Assembly (NCBI GenBank): GCA_963824475.1
Contig: CAWGPR010000009.1
Location: 434,001-498,000, forward strand
Direction: 5' to 3'
DNA: 64,000 nt
Source of the DNA: Roseiarcus sp963824475
Lineage (GTDB): Bacteria; Pseudomonadota; Alphaproteobacteria; Rhizobiales; Beijerinckiaceae
The stretch's first letter is position 1. Each line of letters opens with the position of its first letter. Below, in pieces: positions 34,942 through 44,327 of this stretch. The translations under genes and the position numbers were made by a program. The notes under the pieces are model-generated. The model had not been told where the DNA came from and made no database searches. It saw only the letters and a list, made by a program, of their open reading frames with translations.

Positions 34942-35834
34942 GGGATCGGTGACGACCTCCCCGGCGCAGAAACTGCGCGGCGGGACGGCCATCGCCGATG
35001 TCTCCGCTGACCCCCCAAGTCTGGCTCGAGCGCGACCCGAGCCACGAACTATGAGGAAGTGCGCTGCCGCGCCGCTCACAAAGAATCCTGCCGCGCTTCG
35101 CTCGACCAAGCGGTCAAATCTGCCCGCCGAGAAATAGCTCAGAAGTTATGGGTGGAAGATGACGCGAAAATCCAACAAGGAACGAAGATCCGGGACAGAC
35201 CAGAAGTACTTGATTATTATGAACTATTCCCGTAAGGTATCAGCACGAAGGTTTCGGGAGAGACACGTTTTTGAGACATGATCGGACCCTGCTAATTTCG
35301 CGGTGTCATGGTCGTAATTTCACAATCGCCATCCCGAAATTTGACGAGAGTCATGGTCGACAGGTCGCGGGAACTCGAAATTTGGGCGCTCAAGCCCTTC
35401 TAGCGAGCCTCTTGGACGTCTTTCCGAGCCGAAGCCCCGCTACCAAAACAGAATCCGAGCTCTTGAGCGTCACAAGAAGAGGCTAATTTCCGGGTGAGAT
35501 GGTCATAGTTTGGCAGTATGAATACCATAGTTCCACAATGTCATGGCCGGACTAAAGCGCTGAATTCAGGCCATAAAGGCTACGACGACCGAACCTAAGG
35601 CGGGCTCGATGACCACCGTTTGGGGCGGCTTTTTCCACGATGCCTTGCATCAGGGACAGATTTCGACATCGATTTTGCCGTTCGAGTGTCCTTAAGCGTC
35701 AAGCGGAGTCCCTAAGGCATCTTTTCCAGGCGAGCGCGAAGCCCTTACCCGAGTGACGCGATCAACGGACCCATTTGATTAATGGCCTCCGCTATCGGAT
35801 TTCGACGCCGCGGGAAGCGATTTTCGGCGGCTTC
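34942..35834. other. Non-coding stretch with imperfect repeats, left flank of an IS
   Basis: About 890 bases without a convincing gene. Two similar segments about 190 bases apart begin CTAATTTCGCGGTGTCATGG (35292) and CTAATTTCCGGGTGAGATGG (35483); an inverted relative (CGAAATTTGACGAGAGTCAT) follows the first. Multiple terminal repeats of this kind occur at ends of some insertion sequences, so this may be the end of a lost element. An open frame at 35271-35486 has no recognisable features. Confidence 0.4.
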
Positions 35835-35838
35835 CTAG

Positions 35839-35852
35839 CAGCCTGTCGGACT
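35839..35852 (+). repeat. Left terminal inverted repeat of IS1182-type element
   Basis: CAGCCTGTCGGACT is a perfect inverted match to the right end at 37422-37435. The preceding bases TCCTAG also mirror the right flank. Confidence 0.85.
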
Positions 35853-35917
35853 TAACGCCGCGCCTGCGATTGCGCTAGAAACTGGCATTGATTCGCGCAG
35901 GGCGGCGGGCGGTTTTG

Positions 35918-37278
35918 ATGAGCAATTTTCGCACGATCGATCGCGAGACGGGGTTCTTGCTGCCTCCCTCGGTCGACGAATGGCTTCCCGAAAAACATCT
36001 GGCGCGATTTGTCGTGGAGGTTGTCGAGGGGCTCGATCTTCGCGCGATGAGCGGCACTTATCGCGGTTCCGGGTCGGCGTCGTATCATCCGCGAATGCTG
36101 CTGGGCCTTCTGGTTTACGGCTATGCGACGGGCGTGTTTTCGAGCCGCAAGCTGGAGCGTGCGACCTATGAACTCGGTGGCATTCCGGTTCATCGCGGCC
36201 AACGATCATCCCGACCACGACACGATCGCGACCTTCAGGCGGCGCTTTCTCGCGGAGATCGAAGCTCTGTTCGTTCAAGTGCTGCAGCTGGCGCGGGAGA
36301 TGGGCGTTCTGAAAATGGGGACGGTGGCGCTGGACGGTACGAAGATCCACGCCAACGCCAGCCGGCACAGCGCGTTGTCGCATGAGCATGCCGGCAAGAT
36401 CGAGGCGCAATTGAAAGCCGAGGTCGCCGATCTGATGGCCAAAGCCGAAGCGGCGGACGAGGCGGACATTCCCGACGGCATGTCGATACCGGACGAACTG
36501 GCGCGGCGCGAGGAGCGTTTGCGCAAGCTGGCCGAGGTGCGGGCGAAGATCGAGGCGCGAGCCAAGGAACGCCATGCGCGCGAGCAGGCGGAGCACGAAG
36601 CCAAGCTCGCGGCGCGTCAGGCGAAGGCGGAGGCGAGCGGAAAAAAGCCTCGCGGCAAGCCTCCCGAACCGCCAGTCGAGGGGCCGCGCCCGAACGACCA
36701 GATCAACCTGACCGATGAAGACTTCGCGCATCATGCCAGTGGCCGGCGGCGGCTTCGACCAATGCTACAACGCCCAGGCCGCCGTGGCGGCGGGAAGCCT
36801 GCTGGTGGTGGCGAGCGCCGTGAGCCAGGCGCCCAACGACAAGCAGCAACTCGAACCGATGCTGGACAAGATCGAGGCTCTTCCCGACGAACTGGGCAAG
36901 CCCGAATGCCTGCTGGCGGATACCGGCTATTTCAGCGCGGCGAATGTCGCGGCTTGCGAGAAGGCGGGGATCGAACCGCTGATCGCCATGGGCCGTCAGC
37001 CGCATCATCCGCCGTTGGCCGAGCGCTTCGAAGCGGCGCCGCAAGCGCCGCAAGATCCAACGCCGGTCGAGGCGATGGCGCATCGGCTGACGACGCCGGC
37101 AGGCCGGGCGCTTTACGCGTTGCGCAAGCAGATGCCGGAGCCAGTGTTCGGGATCATCAAATCGGCGCTGGGATTCCGTCAATTTTTGCTGCGCGGCCTC
37201 GCGGGCGCGCGCGGCGAATGGAGCCTCGTCACCATGGCCTGGAACATCAAGCGGATATTCGCCTGCGTCCCCGCCTGA
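35918..37278 (+). pseudogene. IS1182-family transposase, two frameshifts
   Basis: Three successive frames form one transposase of about 453 codons. Part one begins MSNFRTIDRETGFLLPPSVD and runs to RKLERATYELGG near 36180. Part two contains FIAANDHPDHDTIATFRRRF and VALDGTKIHANAS and a long charged coiled insertion. Part three begins near 36730 with IMPVAGGGFDQCYNAQAAV and holds LLADTGYFSAANV and the terminal WSLVTMAWNIKRIF. DDE catalytic parts are recognisable but cannot be made as one protein without repair. Confidence 0.85.
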
Positions 37279-37421
37279 TGAGGCCGTAGCGTGCCGGCGC
37301 TCGACAGATTGCCGCCCGCCAACGCCCATATCCGGCCCCACCCCCCTTTCGACGACAATCCCCCGATGTCGGGCAGACCTCAAAGCGCCAAAATCATTCT
37401 CCGCGATCAACCGCAAACCCG

Positions 37422-37435
37422 AGTCCGACAGGCTG
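37422..37435 (-). repeat. Right terminal inverted repeat of IS1182-type element
   Basis: AGTCCGACAGGCTG mirrors the left end at 35839-35852 and is followed by CTAGG, the copy of the target site. Confidence 0.85.
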
Positions 37436-37439
37436 CTAG

Positions 37440-38187
37440 GAGGCTGCGGCGATCGAGCGTGGACGATCCCGCGGTCCCGGCAGGCGACAGCAAAGGGATG
37501 GGGGCCGACCGCGGCCATGTCTTCGTTGAAGGACGCTCTCCAATCGGTGAATGTCGGATCGATGTCCGTCGTCACCGCAACGACCTTTTGAGGAGATTGA
37601 TCGACCAAGCGGGCAAGAAATGCGGCGGCGTTTTCAGGTGTGGGGTTTGCGACCTCTGCATAAACGTCTTTCGTGATCTCTTCGACGGCGAGAAAGACTG
37701 AACGGCATACGCCGATGCCATCGTCAGGGTCACGGAAGGTCACTTCATGGACGGCAATCTCAAAGATGAAAGGTCCGCCCAGAGCCGCGGTCGTCAGGAG
37801 TGGACAGGTCGCGGTCGGGCCGATCCGACCGAGCCCGTGACGCTTCAGACATCGATGCAGCGTTGAACGGCTCAGCTTTGGCATCAGACGTCTAAGTCTC
37901 AAATGACAGTCATTGAGCGCTAGGCGAGTGCGCCACCGATAGGCGAGAATGATTGCGTCGTCTTCCTGAGAGAGAAGGGTTGGCCGGGGATTCTTCGGGC
38001 CCATTCGCTCGTCGGAGGTGAACTCTCGCGCCTTCCATTTGGCGACCGTCTTGCGATTGGCGTGATATCGCTTGGCGAGAACGATGTTTTTCTCCTCGCT
38101 CTCCTGAATCGCGCGTCGGACACTTGGCGTTGTCGTCGCACAGGAATGCGTTCGTGTTCGCGTCGCTGGTCTTGGTTTTCGCGTCAC
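37440..38187 (-). pseudogene. IS481-like integrase-core transposase, 3' truncated
   Basis: The leftward frame encodes an N-terminal helix-turn-helix (IVLAKRYHANRKTVAKWK) and the start of a DDE integrase core (FIFEIAVHEVTFRD, then TTDIDPTFTDWRASFNEDM). Similarity stops at the CTAG flank of the IS1182-type element, near residue 249. The expected catalytic glutamate region is missing; the flank beyond the IS does not continue it in frame. The sequence up to 36703 in this frame is antisense to the IS1182 gene and is not part of it. Confidence 0.7.
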
Positions 38188-38552
38188 TCGCCTCTGCCCC
38201 GTATCGATGTGCGACCGTCATAGTGCGCCTAAGCCGCTTCGCGCGAGCGACCAGCGTGATTTGGTCGAACTCGCCCGATCTTGTTCGATGCGTGACAACA
38301 ATCTCTTAGCGCAGCATGGGCCTGCGGGCCGAAGAGACTCTAGTCGAGCGAGGGCTGTTGCGACGGCGCCATGGGTCGGCGAGAGAAGAAGGCGTGGGTG
38401 CGGGCCTAGCGCCGGCCATTGACCGCTGTTGATGGTGGTTCTTTGTTCTGGATGAAGAAAAGTAAAATAATGAGAGATGGAGTAATTATTTCTGTACATT
38501 TGTCTGAACTAAGGTAATAATATCTCTAGTCAAAAACTGACTGGAGCTTAGA
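38188..38552. promoter_or_regulatory. AT-rich leader of the recombination cassette
   Basis: No gene is seen in these 365 bases. The last 110 are much more AT-rich than the surroundings (AAAATAATGAGAG, GTAATTATT, GGTAATAATA) and probably hold the promoter of the gene at 38553. Ribosome-binding site CTGGAG lies five bases before its ATG. Confidence 0.4.
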
Positions 38553-39662
38553 ATGGACGTTCTCCGCAATGATGTTTTAAAAGAAGAATTAGAGCTCCTC
38601 AGTCTTTCTCGAACTACCGACCCAATCAAGCCGTTGCTGTGCGACCGGTGGACGGCCTTAAGCGCCCTGCAGAAGTCGATCCGGCGCGGCGATAGCCACA
38701 CGGCCCAACGCGCCCTCGCTAGTCTTTATCGAGATGATCCGAGCTCGACATGGCGGCGATTGCTGATCATCGCCTGCGAGGACGTCGGAATCGGCGCGCT
38801 CGGCGCCGTGATCGTGACGGTTACGCGCTGCGCGAACGCGAAAGCTTTCCGCGAAATGGGAAGGGACGAAGCGGCCGCCCTGGCTACGGCTCGGATGCTT
38901 GCCGAGGCCCCTAAAGACCGCAGCGCCGACTTGCTGTTCGCCGTCGTGCTGCGCGATCCCGCGCTCGAGACGATGCGGTCGAGGTGTCGATCCGTTTCGA
39001 TCGCTCGGCGGCTCGAATTCGTCGCTGATCCGACATTATCGTTGTCCGAGCGCGCGCTCGCCGTCTGGCATTCCTCCGGCATCGAGTCACGGGGAGAACA
39101 ACGTGTCGGTCCCGGCGATCTGGACGCCCTCATGCGAACCTACGCTGAGCTCGGCGTTCCCGGGCGGCTTCTTGAGGCCATCGCCGTGACGGTCAGGAAA
39201 GCTCGTGATCCATTCGTATTGTTGTTGCCGCTGCTTTGGCTGGCGGCTTTCGAGAACGAGACTGAGCTCCTTGACTCGCCGCTGGCGCCGTCAGCTCTTA
39301 TCAACGGCATCCCGCTCTACGCCGTCGACAAGCACACGCGGCTCGGGCGTCAGGCCATCAGGTGCTTCGCTCGAGAGCGCACCGAGATTGCCCAATTTCT
39401 GACCGAACGCGGCTCGAGCTCTGGCGACGACGATGCGTTGCGCATGGCGGTTTTCTATGCCGACGGCGCGCTGACCCGGCCGAGCTTACAATGGCGACAT
39501 TCGGCAGAAGTCACAGCCGCCGGCGTTGCGGCCGATTTCCACAAGGTCCACGTCGCCGCAGACGTCGGCGCCGAATTGGTCCAACTCGTCGCCACCCACA
39601 TCGCTGATCTCAACGCGATCCGTAGCCAACTGCTGAGCCGCGCCCTGCCGCCCGATCGCTGA
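38553..39662 (+). CDS. Protein with a RarA/MgsA C-terminal-like domain
   Basis: The 369-residue protein has no signal or membrane segment. Residues about 30-110 (LSALQKSIRRGDSHTAQRAL, then WRRLLIIACEDVGIGALGAV, then AAALATARMLAEAPKDRSAD) resemble the C-terminal domain of RarA/MgsA replication-repair ATPases, where HKSVRGSDPDAALYW and ASEDVG are typical. There is no Walker A or AAA domain, so this is the domain without its motor. It is followed 58 bases later by a YqaJ-type nuclease and an ERF annealase, which suggests a role in phage- or plasmid-type recombination. The RarA match is my reading of motifs. Confidence 0.6.
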   Translation: MDVLRNDVLKEELELLSLSRTTDPIKPLLCDRWTALSALQKSIRRGDSHTAQRALASLYRDDPSSTWRRLLIIACEDVGIGALGAVIVTVTRCANAKAFREMGRDEAAALATARMLAEAPKDRSADLLFAVVLRDPALETMRSRCRSVSIARRLEFVADPTLSLSERALAVWHSSGIESRGEQRVGPGDLDALMRTYAELGVPGRLLEAIAVTVRKARDPFVLLLPLLWLAAFENETELLDSPLAPSALINGIPLYAVDKHTRLGRQAIRCFARERTEIAQFLTERGSSSGDDDALRMAVFYADGALTRPSLQWRHSAEVTAAGVAADFHKVHVAADVGAELVQLVATHIADLNAIRSQLLSRALPPDR

Positions 39663-39720
39663 CCAGACTGGTCATCTGTCGTCCCTCGGTAACTACACCC
39701 GTGAACTCAAGGAGAACATA

Positions 39721-40548
39721 GTGACTCGGAGCTCGAACAAGGCCAGCGTGGACCGCCGCCTGTTCATCGGCGGCTCGGACGCTCGGATTATCATGAGTGC
39801 GGACGAGGCGGCCTTGATCCGCCTTTGGCGGGAAAAGCGGGGCGAGATCGAGCCAGACGATCTTAGCGACAATCTCGTCGTTCAGCTCGGGGTCGCCACC
39901 GAAGCGCTCAACCGGACCTGGTACGAGCGGAACACCGGGCGCCGCGTCACCGACGTTCAGCGCTGGGCGCGCCACCCCGTGAACCGTTGGATGGCCGCGA
40001 CTCTGGACGGCTTTGTCGAAGACGCCCACGCCGTATTTGAGGCCAAGTTCATGCTGCCCTGGTCGTTCTCGGAAGAGGCGGCGGCGGAGAAGCATATGGC
40101 CCAGCTCCAGCACAACATGTGGGTGACCAACGCCCGATCAGCAGCGCTGTCGATTATCACCGGCGGGGGTAAATGGATCGAGATGACGATTCCAGCCGAC
40201 GCCCTCTACCAGCATTTTCTCATCACCGCCGAGCGCCGGTTCTGGCGCTGCGTCGAGACCGGCGAGACCCCTCGTCCCTACGGGATCGAACCGCCTCGTC
40301 CCTTAGCCAAAGCGGTCCGGATCGTTGACATGAGCGGGTCTAATTCGTGGGCTGAGTTCGCCGGCCTGTTCTGCGCCACGCGTTCCGCTTTCTTGGACCA
40401 CGAGAGAGCCAAGTCCGAACTTAAGGCCCAAATGCCGGAAGACGCGAAGGAAGCAACCGGCCACGGCGTTCGGGCCAAGCGTTCGAAGTCAGGCGCGATC
40501 AGCTTCGATCTTCTCGCCCAGGAGGACAGCGGTGCAGCGGTCCAGTGA
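39721..40548 (+). CDS. YqaJ-type viral recombinase/exonuclease
   Basis: The GTG start follows AAGGAGAACATA. The 275-residue protein has features of YqaJ/lambda-exonuclease PD-(D/E)XK nucleases: FIGGSDARIIM near the N-terminus, the acidic residue in MAATLDGF, the E-x-K in VFEAKFMLPW and the helix QLQHNMWVTNARSA. Such enzymes chew one strand of double-stranded ends to give the substrate for an annealase. The next gene, which overlaps it by 17 bases, is an ERF-type annealase. A broken paralogue lies at 46720. Confidence 0.85.
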   Translation: MTRSSNKASVDRRLFIGGSDARIIMSADEAALIRLWREKRGEIEPDDLSDNLVVQLGVATEALNRTWYERNTGRRVTDVQRWARHPVNRWMAATLDGFVEDAHAVFEAKFMLPWSFSEEAAAEKHMAQLQHNMWVTNARSAALSIITGGGKWIEMTIPADALYQHFLITAERRFWRCVETGETPRPYGIEPPRPLAKAVRIVDMSGSNSWAEFAGLFCATRSAFLDHERAKSELKAQMPEDAKEATGHGVRAKRSKSGAISFDLLAQEDSGAAVQ

Positions 40549-41839
40549 GACGATCGGCGCAATCGCCGCCGCGCTAGCCAAGGCGCAGGCCGAACTGACA
40601 AATCCCGAGAAGTCATTGATCGCTACCATTCGCGCCATCGGTCCGCGCGAGAGGGATCAGACGTTTCGCTACGCCGCGCTCTCAAGCGGACTCGACATCG
40701 TGCGCAAGACGCTTGGCAGCCACGAGATCGCGACGGTGCAGACCACCGCGATCGACAAAGAGGCGGGTTTGATCCGCCTGACGACGACGCTCGCCCATTC
40801 GTCTGGGGAGTGGCTGTCGTCGGAATGGCCAGTGTGCGCGATCAGCGAAACGGCGGCGCCACGCCGCATGGGAGCGGCGCTCACCTATGCGCGCCGGTAT
40901 GCGCTCTTTACCCTTGTCGGAATCGCTGGTGAGGACGATCTCGACGCGCCGGATCTGAACCTGAGGGTGGAGGCGGTTTCGAAGTGGGGGGCGCCAGCGA
41001 AAGGCAACGGAGCAAGTTCAATAGGGAAGGCGGAAACCGCTGAGCTTGAGCCCAGGGAGGCCGAAATAGCGGAAGGCGCGGACGCGAAAGCAGACCCAGA
41101 CGCGTTGCGGCTCTCACGATCCCTTTCCAACGGGCGGGTGCAGGGTAAGCACGGGGACGCCCGTAATGGGGCGAAAGTTCGTCTCTCGGGCCAAACGTTC
41201 AGCGCCGAAGAATCCGCGGCTCAGCGCGACCGGTTGATCGCGGACATGGCCCAACTTCAATCGTCGGACGAGGCGGCGGACTGGGTTCACAAGAACATGC
41301 CCCTTAAGAACGAGCTGACCGCGGCCGATGCTGATCTTGTCGGAGCGGCCTTTCGCGATCGGCTCGCGATCGTCGATGCAGAAACGTCAGCGAAAAAAAG
41401 CGGACCGCACCTGGCGGCGGGAAGCGGGGGAACGGCGCTGAACGAACCGCTACCGGATTCTGGAGGTTCCCCTTCCCTCGGACTAAGAGAAGAGCCGACC
41501 GATGGGTCGATGTTTCTATGTGACCGACCATCGGCATCCTCGCGGCGCACTACCGTCAAGACAATTCGCCTGCGTGACAAGGAGCACTGCAAATATGTGG
41601 CGACGCAGGCCTGCCTCATTTGTGGTCGGACGCCGAGCGAAGCGCACCACATCCGTTTTGCCCAGCCTCGCGCGCTCAGCCGAAAGGTCAGTGACGAATA
41701 TACGGTTCCAGTCTGTCGGCTCCATCACCGCGAACTGCACCGTTATGGTGCCGAAGCATCCTGGTGGGCCGGCGTAGGCGTCGATCCGTTGCCCATTGCG
41801 CTCGAATTGTGGAAGCTTTCGCGATCGAGGCGTGGTTGA
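40532..41839 (+). CDS. ERF single-strand annealing protein fused to an HNH-like (DUF968) domain
   Basis: The 435-residue protein begins at GTG 40532, inside the nuclease gene. Residues 1 to about 145 are an ERF domain (FRYAALSSGLDIVRKTLGSH, MGAALTYARRYALFTLVGIAGEDD). A variable linker of about 180 residues follows. The C-terminal 90 residues hold CLICGRTPSEAHHIRFAQPR and VCRLHHRELHRYG, an HNH/DUF968-like zinc-binding nuclease arrangement. ERF anneals complementary strands; the HNH part may cut branched or single-stranded DNA. A decayed copy with the same order lies at 47556. Confidence 0.85.
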   Translation: MQRSSETIGAIAAALAKAQAELTNPEKSLIATIRAIGPRERDQTFRYAALSSGLDIVRKTLGSHEIATVQTTAIDKEAGLIRLTTTLAHSSGEWLSSEWPVCAISETAAPRRMGAALTYARRYALFTLVGIAGEDDLDAPDLNLRVEAVSKWGAPAKGNGASSIGKAETAELEPREAEIAEGADAKADPDALRLSRSLSNGRVQGKHGDARNGAKVRLSGQTFSAEESAAQRDRLIADMAQLQSSDEAADWVHKNMPLKNELTAADADLVGAAFRDRLAIVDAETSAKKSGPHLAAGSGGTALNEPLPDSGGSPSLGLREEPTDGSMFLCDRPSASSRRTTVKTIRLRDKEHCKYVATQACLICGRTPSEAHHIRFAQPRALSRKVSDEYTVPVCRLHHRELHRYGAEASWWAGVGVDPLPIALELWKLSRSRRG

Positions 41840-42105
41840 TTAGAGGGCTGCGATCCATTGCCCCATTCATTGCTTTCTTCTGCTGGCTGGCCCTCCAGGC
41901 TCGGGCGGATCGGCCCGCAGCTCCTCGGTCACGATCCGGCTCTTCTCTGATAGTGCACTGGAGTCACGACCAGATGCCGCCACCCTGGCGAAGGCGCTTC
42001 AGGCGTTGGCGCAAGGTGGCGGCGCGCTCGAGGCGGCTGCCCTTCACATCGCCATCTTGAATTTTTGAGCCGCACTCATAATTACTCCCCAGCGAGGAAT
42101 GAATT
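41840..42105. other. Short gap with a possible coding remnant
   Basis: An in-frame stretch ending at about 42068 reads DAATLAKALQALAQGGGALE and then a hydrophobic end, but it has no usual start codon and may be the tail of a lost gene. AT-rich sequence and AGCGAGGAATGAATT precede the ATG at 42106. Confidence 0.3.
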
Positions 42106-42340
42106 ATGCGCGAAACGACTTTTTTAACCACGAACGAAGTGGCAATTTTGGCCGACACGTCGACGAGCGTTGTTGAAAAGGCGGTCGAGCAGAAAGCTCT
42201 CGCTTCGCCGGGGAGCGCTCACCTGAAAAGACGATTGCTGCCGCTTCACGCAGTCGCGCTCGCGGCCGCGGCCAAATCGCTGGGTCGTCGCCTGACCGTC
42301 AACGATAAACAGCTGGTCGCGCGTGAGCTGGCTTTGCACG
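42106..42340 (+). pseudogene. N-terminal fragment of a helix-turn-helix, antitoxin-like gene
   Basis: About 78 residues (FLTTNEVAILADTSTSVVEK, then RRLLPLHAVALAAAAKSLGR) resemble the DNA-binding N-terminus of DUF433-associated antitoxin-like proteins. The frame then runs into IS110 sequence near 42340, and its continuation to 42789 is read out of frame through that fragment. The expected C-terminal half and any toxin partner are absent. Confidence 0.5.
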
Positions 42341-42718
42341 ATCCGCGGAATTGGCGTGAACTTCGCCTCCGTCCTGACGAGGGAGGTGTTCTACCGGACC
42401 TTCGACAACAGGCGGCAAATCGCCAGCTATCCGGGTCTTGCCCCAACGCCTTTTCAGAGCAGCGGCATGGATCGCGATCCGCGCATCAATCGCGCCGGCA
42501 ACAGCCGAGCCCGCAAAACGCTCGTCCAACTCGCCTGGCTTTGGCTTCGGTACCAACCAGAGAGCAGCCTCGCGGCGTGGTTCCGGGACCGTGTTGGCTC
42601 GCTTCAGGGTCGAACACGCCGCATCGCGATCGTCGCCTTGGCGCGCAAGCTCTTGATCGCAATCTGGCGCTTCGTCACGCTGGGCCTCGCACCGGAAGGG
42701 GCGATCATCGCCGCATAG
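42341..42718 (+). pseudogene. IS110-family transposase, C-terminal fragment
   Basis: About 125 residues match the C-terminal part of IS110/IS1111 transposases: IRGIGVNFASVLTREVFYRT, FDNRRQIASYPGLAPTPFQS, NRAGNSRARKTLVQLAWLWL and IVALARKLLIAIWRFVTLG. The N-terminal DEDD catalytic part is missing. The fragment directly abuts the antitoxin-like gene piece. Confidence 0.8.
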
Positions 42719-43017
42719 AATTCCGTCGCCGATCGATCAGCGGCGGATCGTCGGAGGTCGCGACCGTCTTCGTCATTGGGAGCATCTGATTCCCGCGTTT
42801 CAGGTGGGTCGCATCAGCCGGGATCGAAGCCTCGTGCATGAGGCATTGTGGTTGCGATCAAGGGTCCCACGCCCAGCGATCGGACCGTATGTAAGGTTAT
42901 GCAGCGCTCGCTGCGGATACGACGATCCCAAATCCACAACAGTCCGCCTCGAGATCCATTGCGCGACCATCGTAGGCAGCGCTCGATCATGTCTTGACAG
43001 GGGAAGTCTCATGTAAG
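42719..43017. other. Non-coding IS debris
   Basis: No gene recognised. The stretch follows the IS110 stop and precedes the IS630 fragment. It probably contains the old IS110 3' end. A long reverse frame at 42800-44032 covers it but is antisense to a clear ABC gene. Confidence 0.3.
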
Positions 43018-43107
43018 GACGAAGCCCGCATCGGCCAGAAGAACGGCCTCGTCCGCCAGTGGGCCAGGCGCGGAACGAGACCAAGACAGCCCACCGATCA
43101 GCGCTAT
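43018..43107 (+). pseudogene. IS630-family transposase fragment
   Basis: Thirty residues (DEARIGQKNGLVRQWARRGT, then RPRQPTDQRYDNA) match the central DDE segment of IS630 transposases. The fragment begins near 43018 and ends where the ABC exporter sequence starts, so it marks one side of a truncation. Confidence 0.7.
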
Positions 43108-44134
43108 GACAACGCCCCTGGGCGGCTTCGCCATCGCCGCCGTGGTGCTCTACAGCGGTTATACCGTGATCATTCGCGGCAACCCGCCGGGGAGCCTCTT
43201 TTCCTTCATCACTTCGGTGATCATGCTCTACGAGCCGATGAAGCGGGTCGCGAGGCTGCATGTCGATCTGTCCGCCGCCCTGTTTGGCGTCGGCATGCTC
43301 TACGACTTCCTCGACGAAAAGGACTTTGAGGAAGACCCGCCGAATGCCCCAGGGCTCGCGGTCACCAAGGGGCGGATCGAGTTTCGCGACGTGGTGTTCG
43401 CCTATCGGGCGGGCGAGACCGTTCTGCACGGCATCAGCTTCGTCGCCGAAGCCGGCAAGACGACGGCGCTGGTCGGCCGCTCGGGCGGGGGCAAGTCGAC
43501 AGTCATGAACCTCATCCTGCGCCTCTACGAGGCCGGGTCGGGGCAGATCCTGTGCGACGGCGCGGACATCGCGACTGTCGGCCTCGCGTCGCTGCGGCGG
43601 CAGATCGGCTATGTGTCCCAAGAGAACTTCCTGTTCAAAGGCTCGATGCGCGACAACATCGCGATGGGCCGGCCGAGCGCGAGCGAGGAAGAGATCGTCG
43701 CCGCCGCCAAGGCGGCCTATGCGCACGATTTCATCATGGGCTTCGAGCGCGGCTACGATAGCCCTTGCGGCGAGCACGGCATGCAGCTCTCGGGGGGACA
43801 GCGCCAGCGCATCGCGATCGCCCGCGCGTTTCTGAAGGACGCGCCGATCATTCTGCTCGACGAGGCGACCTCGGCGCTCGATTCCGAATCCGAGCAGGCG
43901 ATCCAGAAGGCGCTTCGCACTCTGTGCGAGGGCCGCACGACCATTGTGATCGCTCACCGTCTCTCGACGGTCGTGCAAGCCGATGAAATCTGCGTCCTCG
44001 ATCGTGGACGGATCGTCGAGCGCGGTCGCCACGGCGAATTGCTAGCGCAGGGCCAAACTTACAGCCACATTGCCCAATCCCAGTTCCCCCATGACGCGGC
44101 TTCGCGGGCAGCGCCTCTCCGAGTTGTCGGTTAG
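43106..44134 (+). pseudogene. MsbA-like ABC exporter, N-terminus deleted
   Basis: The 342 residues keep the end of the transmembrane domain (GFAIAAVVLYSGYTVIIRGN, then PMKRVARLHVDLSAALFGV) and a complete nucleotide-binding domain: Walker A GRSGGGKST, Q-loop YVSQENF, signature LSGGQRQRIAIARAFL, Walker B IILLDEATSALDSE and the H-loop IVIAHRLS. About 250 residues with most membrane helices are missing, replaced by an IS630 fragment. The apparent ATG at 43106 falls in the junction. It was probably a lipid or LPS-precursor flippase; function is lost. Confidence 0.85.
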
Positions 44135-44327
44135 AACGGGCATAAGAGGCCTTTTCGACGTCAATGCCCGCGCGAGCGCAAGCACTTTCCGCCAAAGGAT
44201 GGCTCCGTGGAATGGCGGCGACATAATCGAGTCGCAAGCTTGGGCGCCAACGTCATTCATGGGCGCCGCTTCCGGTGGTCTTCAACTCCTTCCAGTCTGG
44301 CAGACCGATGCCGTTGGGACGTCCACC

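Larger units (their letters stand above)
35839..37435 (+). mobile_element. IS1182-type insertion sequence
   Basis: The element is 1597 bases and is bounded by inverted ends CAGCCTGTCGGACT (35839-35852) and AGTCCGACAGGCTG (37422-37435). CTAG lies directly outside on both sides (35835-35838 and 37436-37439), as expected for a palindromic target duplication. It carries one transposase gene in three frames, so it is probably immobile alone. It sits against the truncated IS481-like gene. Confidence 0.85.

Noticed and set aside
36703..37439. Leftward continuation of the IS481-like frame
   Set aside because: This part lies inside the IS1182-type element, antisense to its transposase; the real gene similarity stops at the CTAG flank.
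42800..44032. 410-codon minus-strand frame
   Set aside because: It is antisense to the ABC exporter ATPase domain, which has every nucleotide-binding motif.
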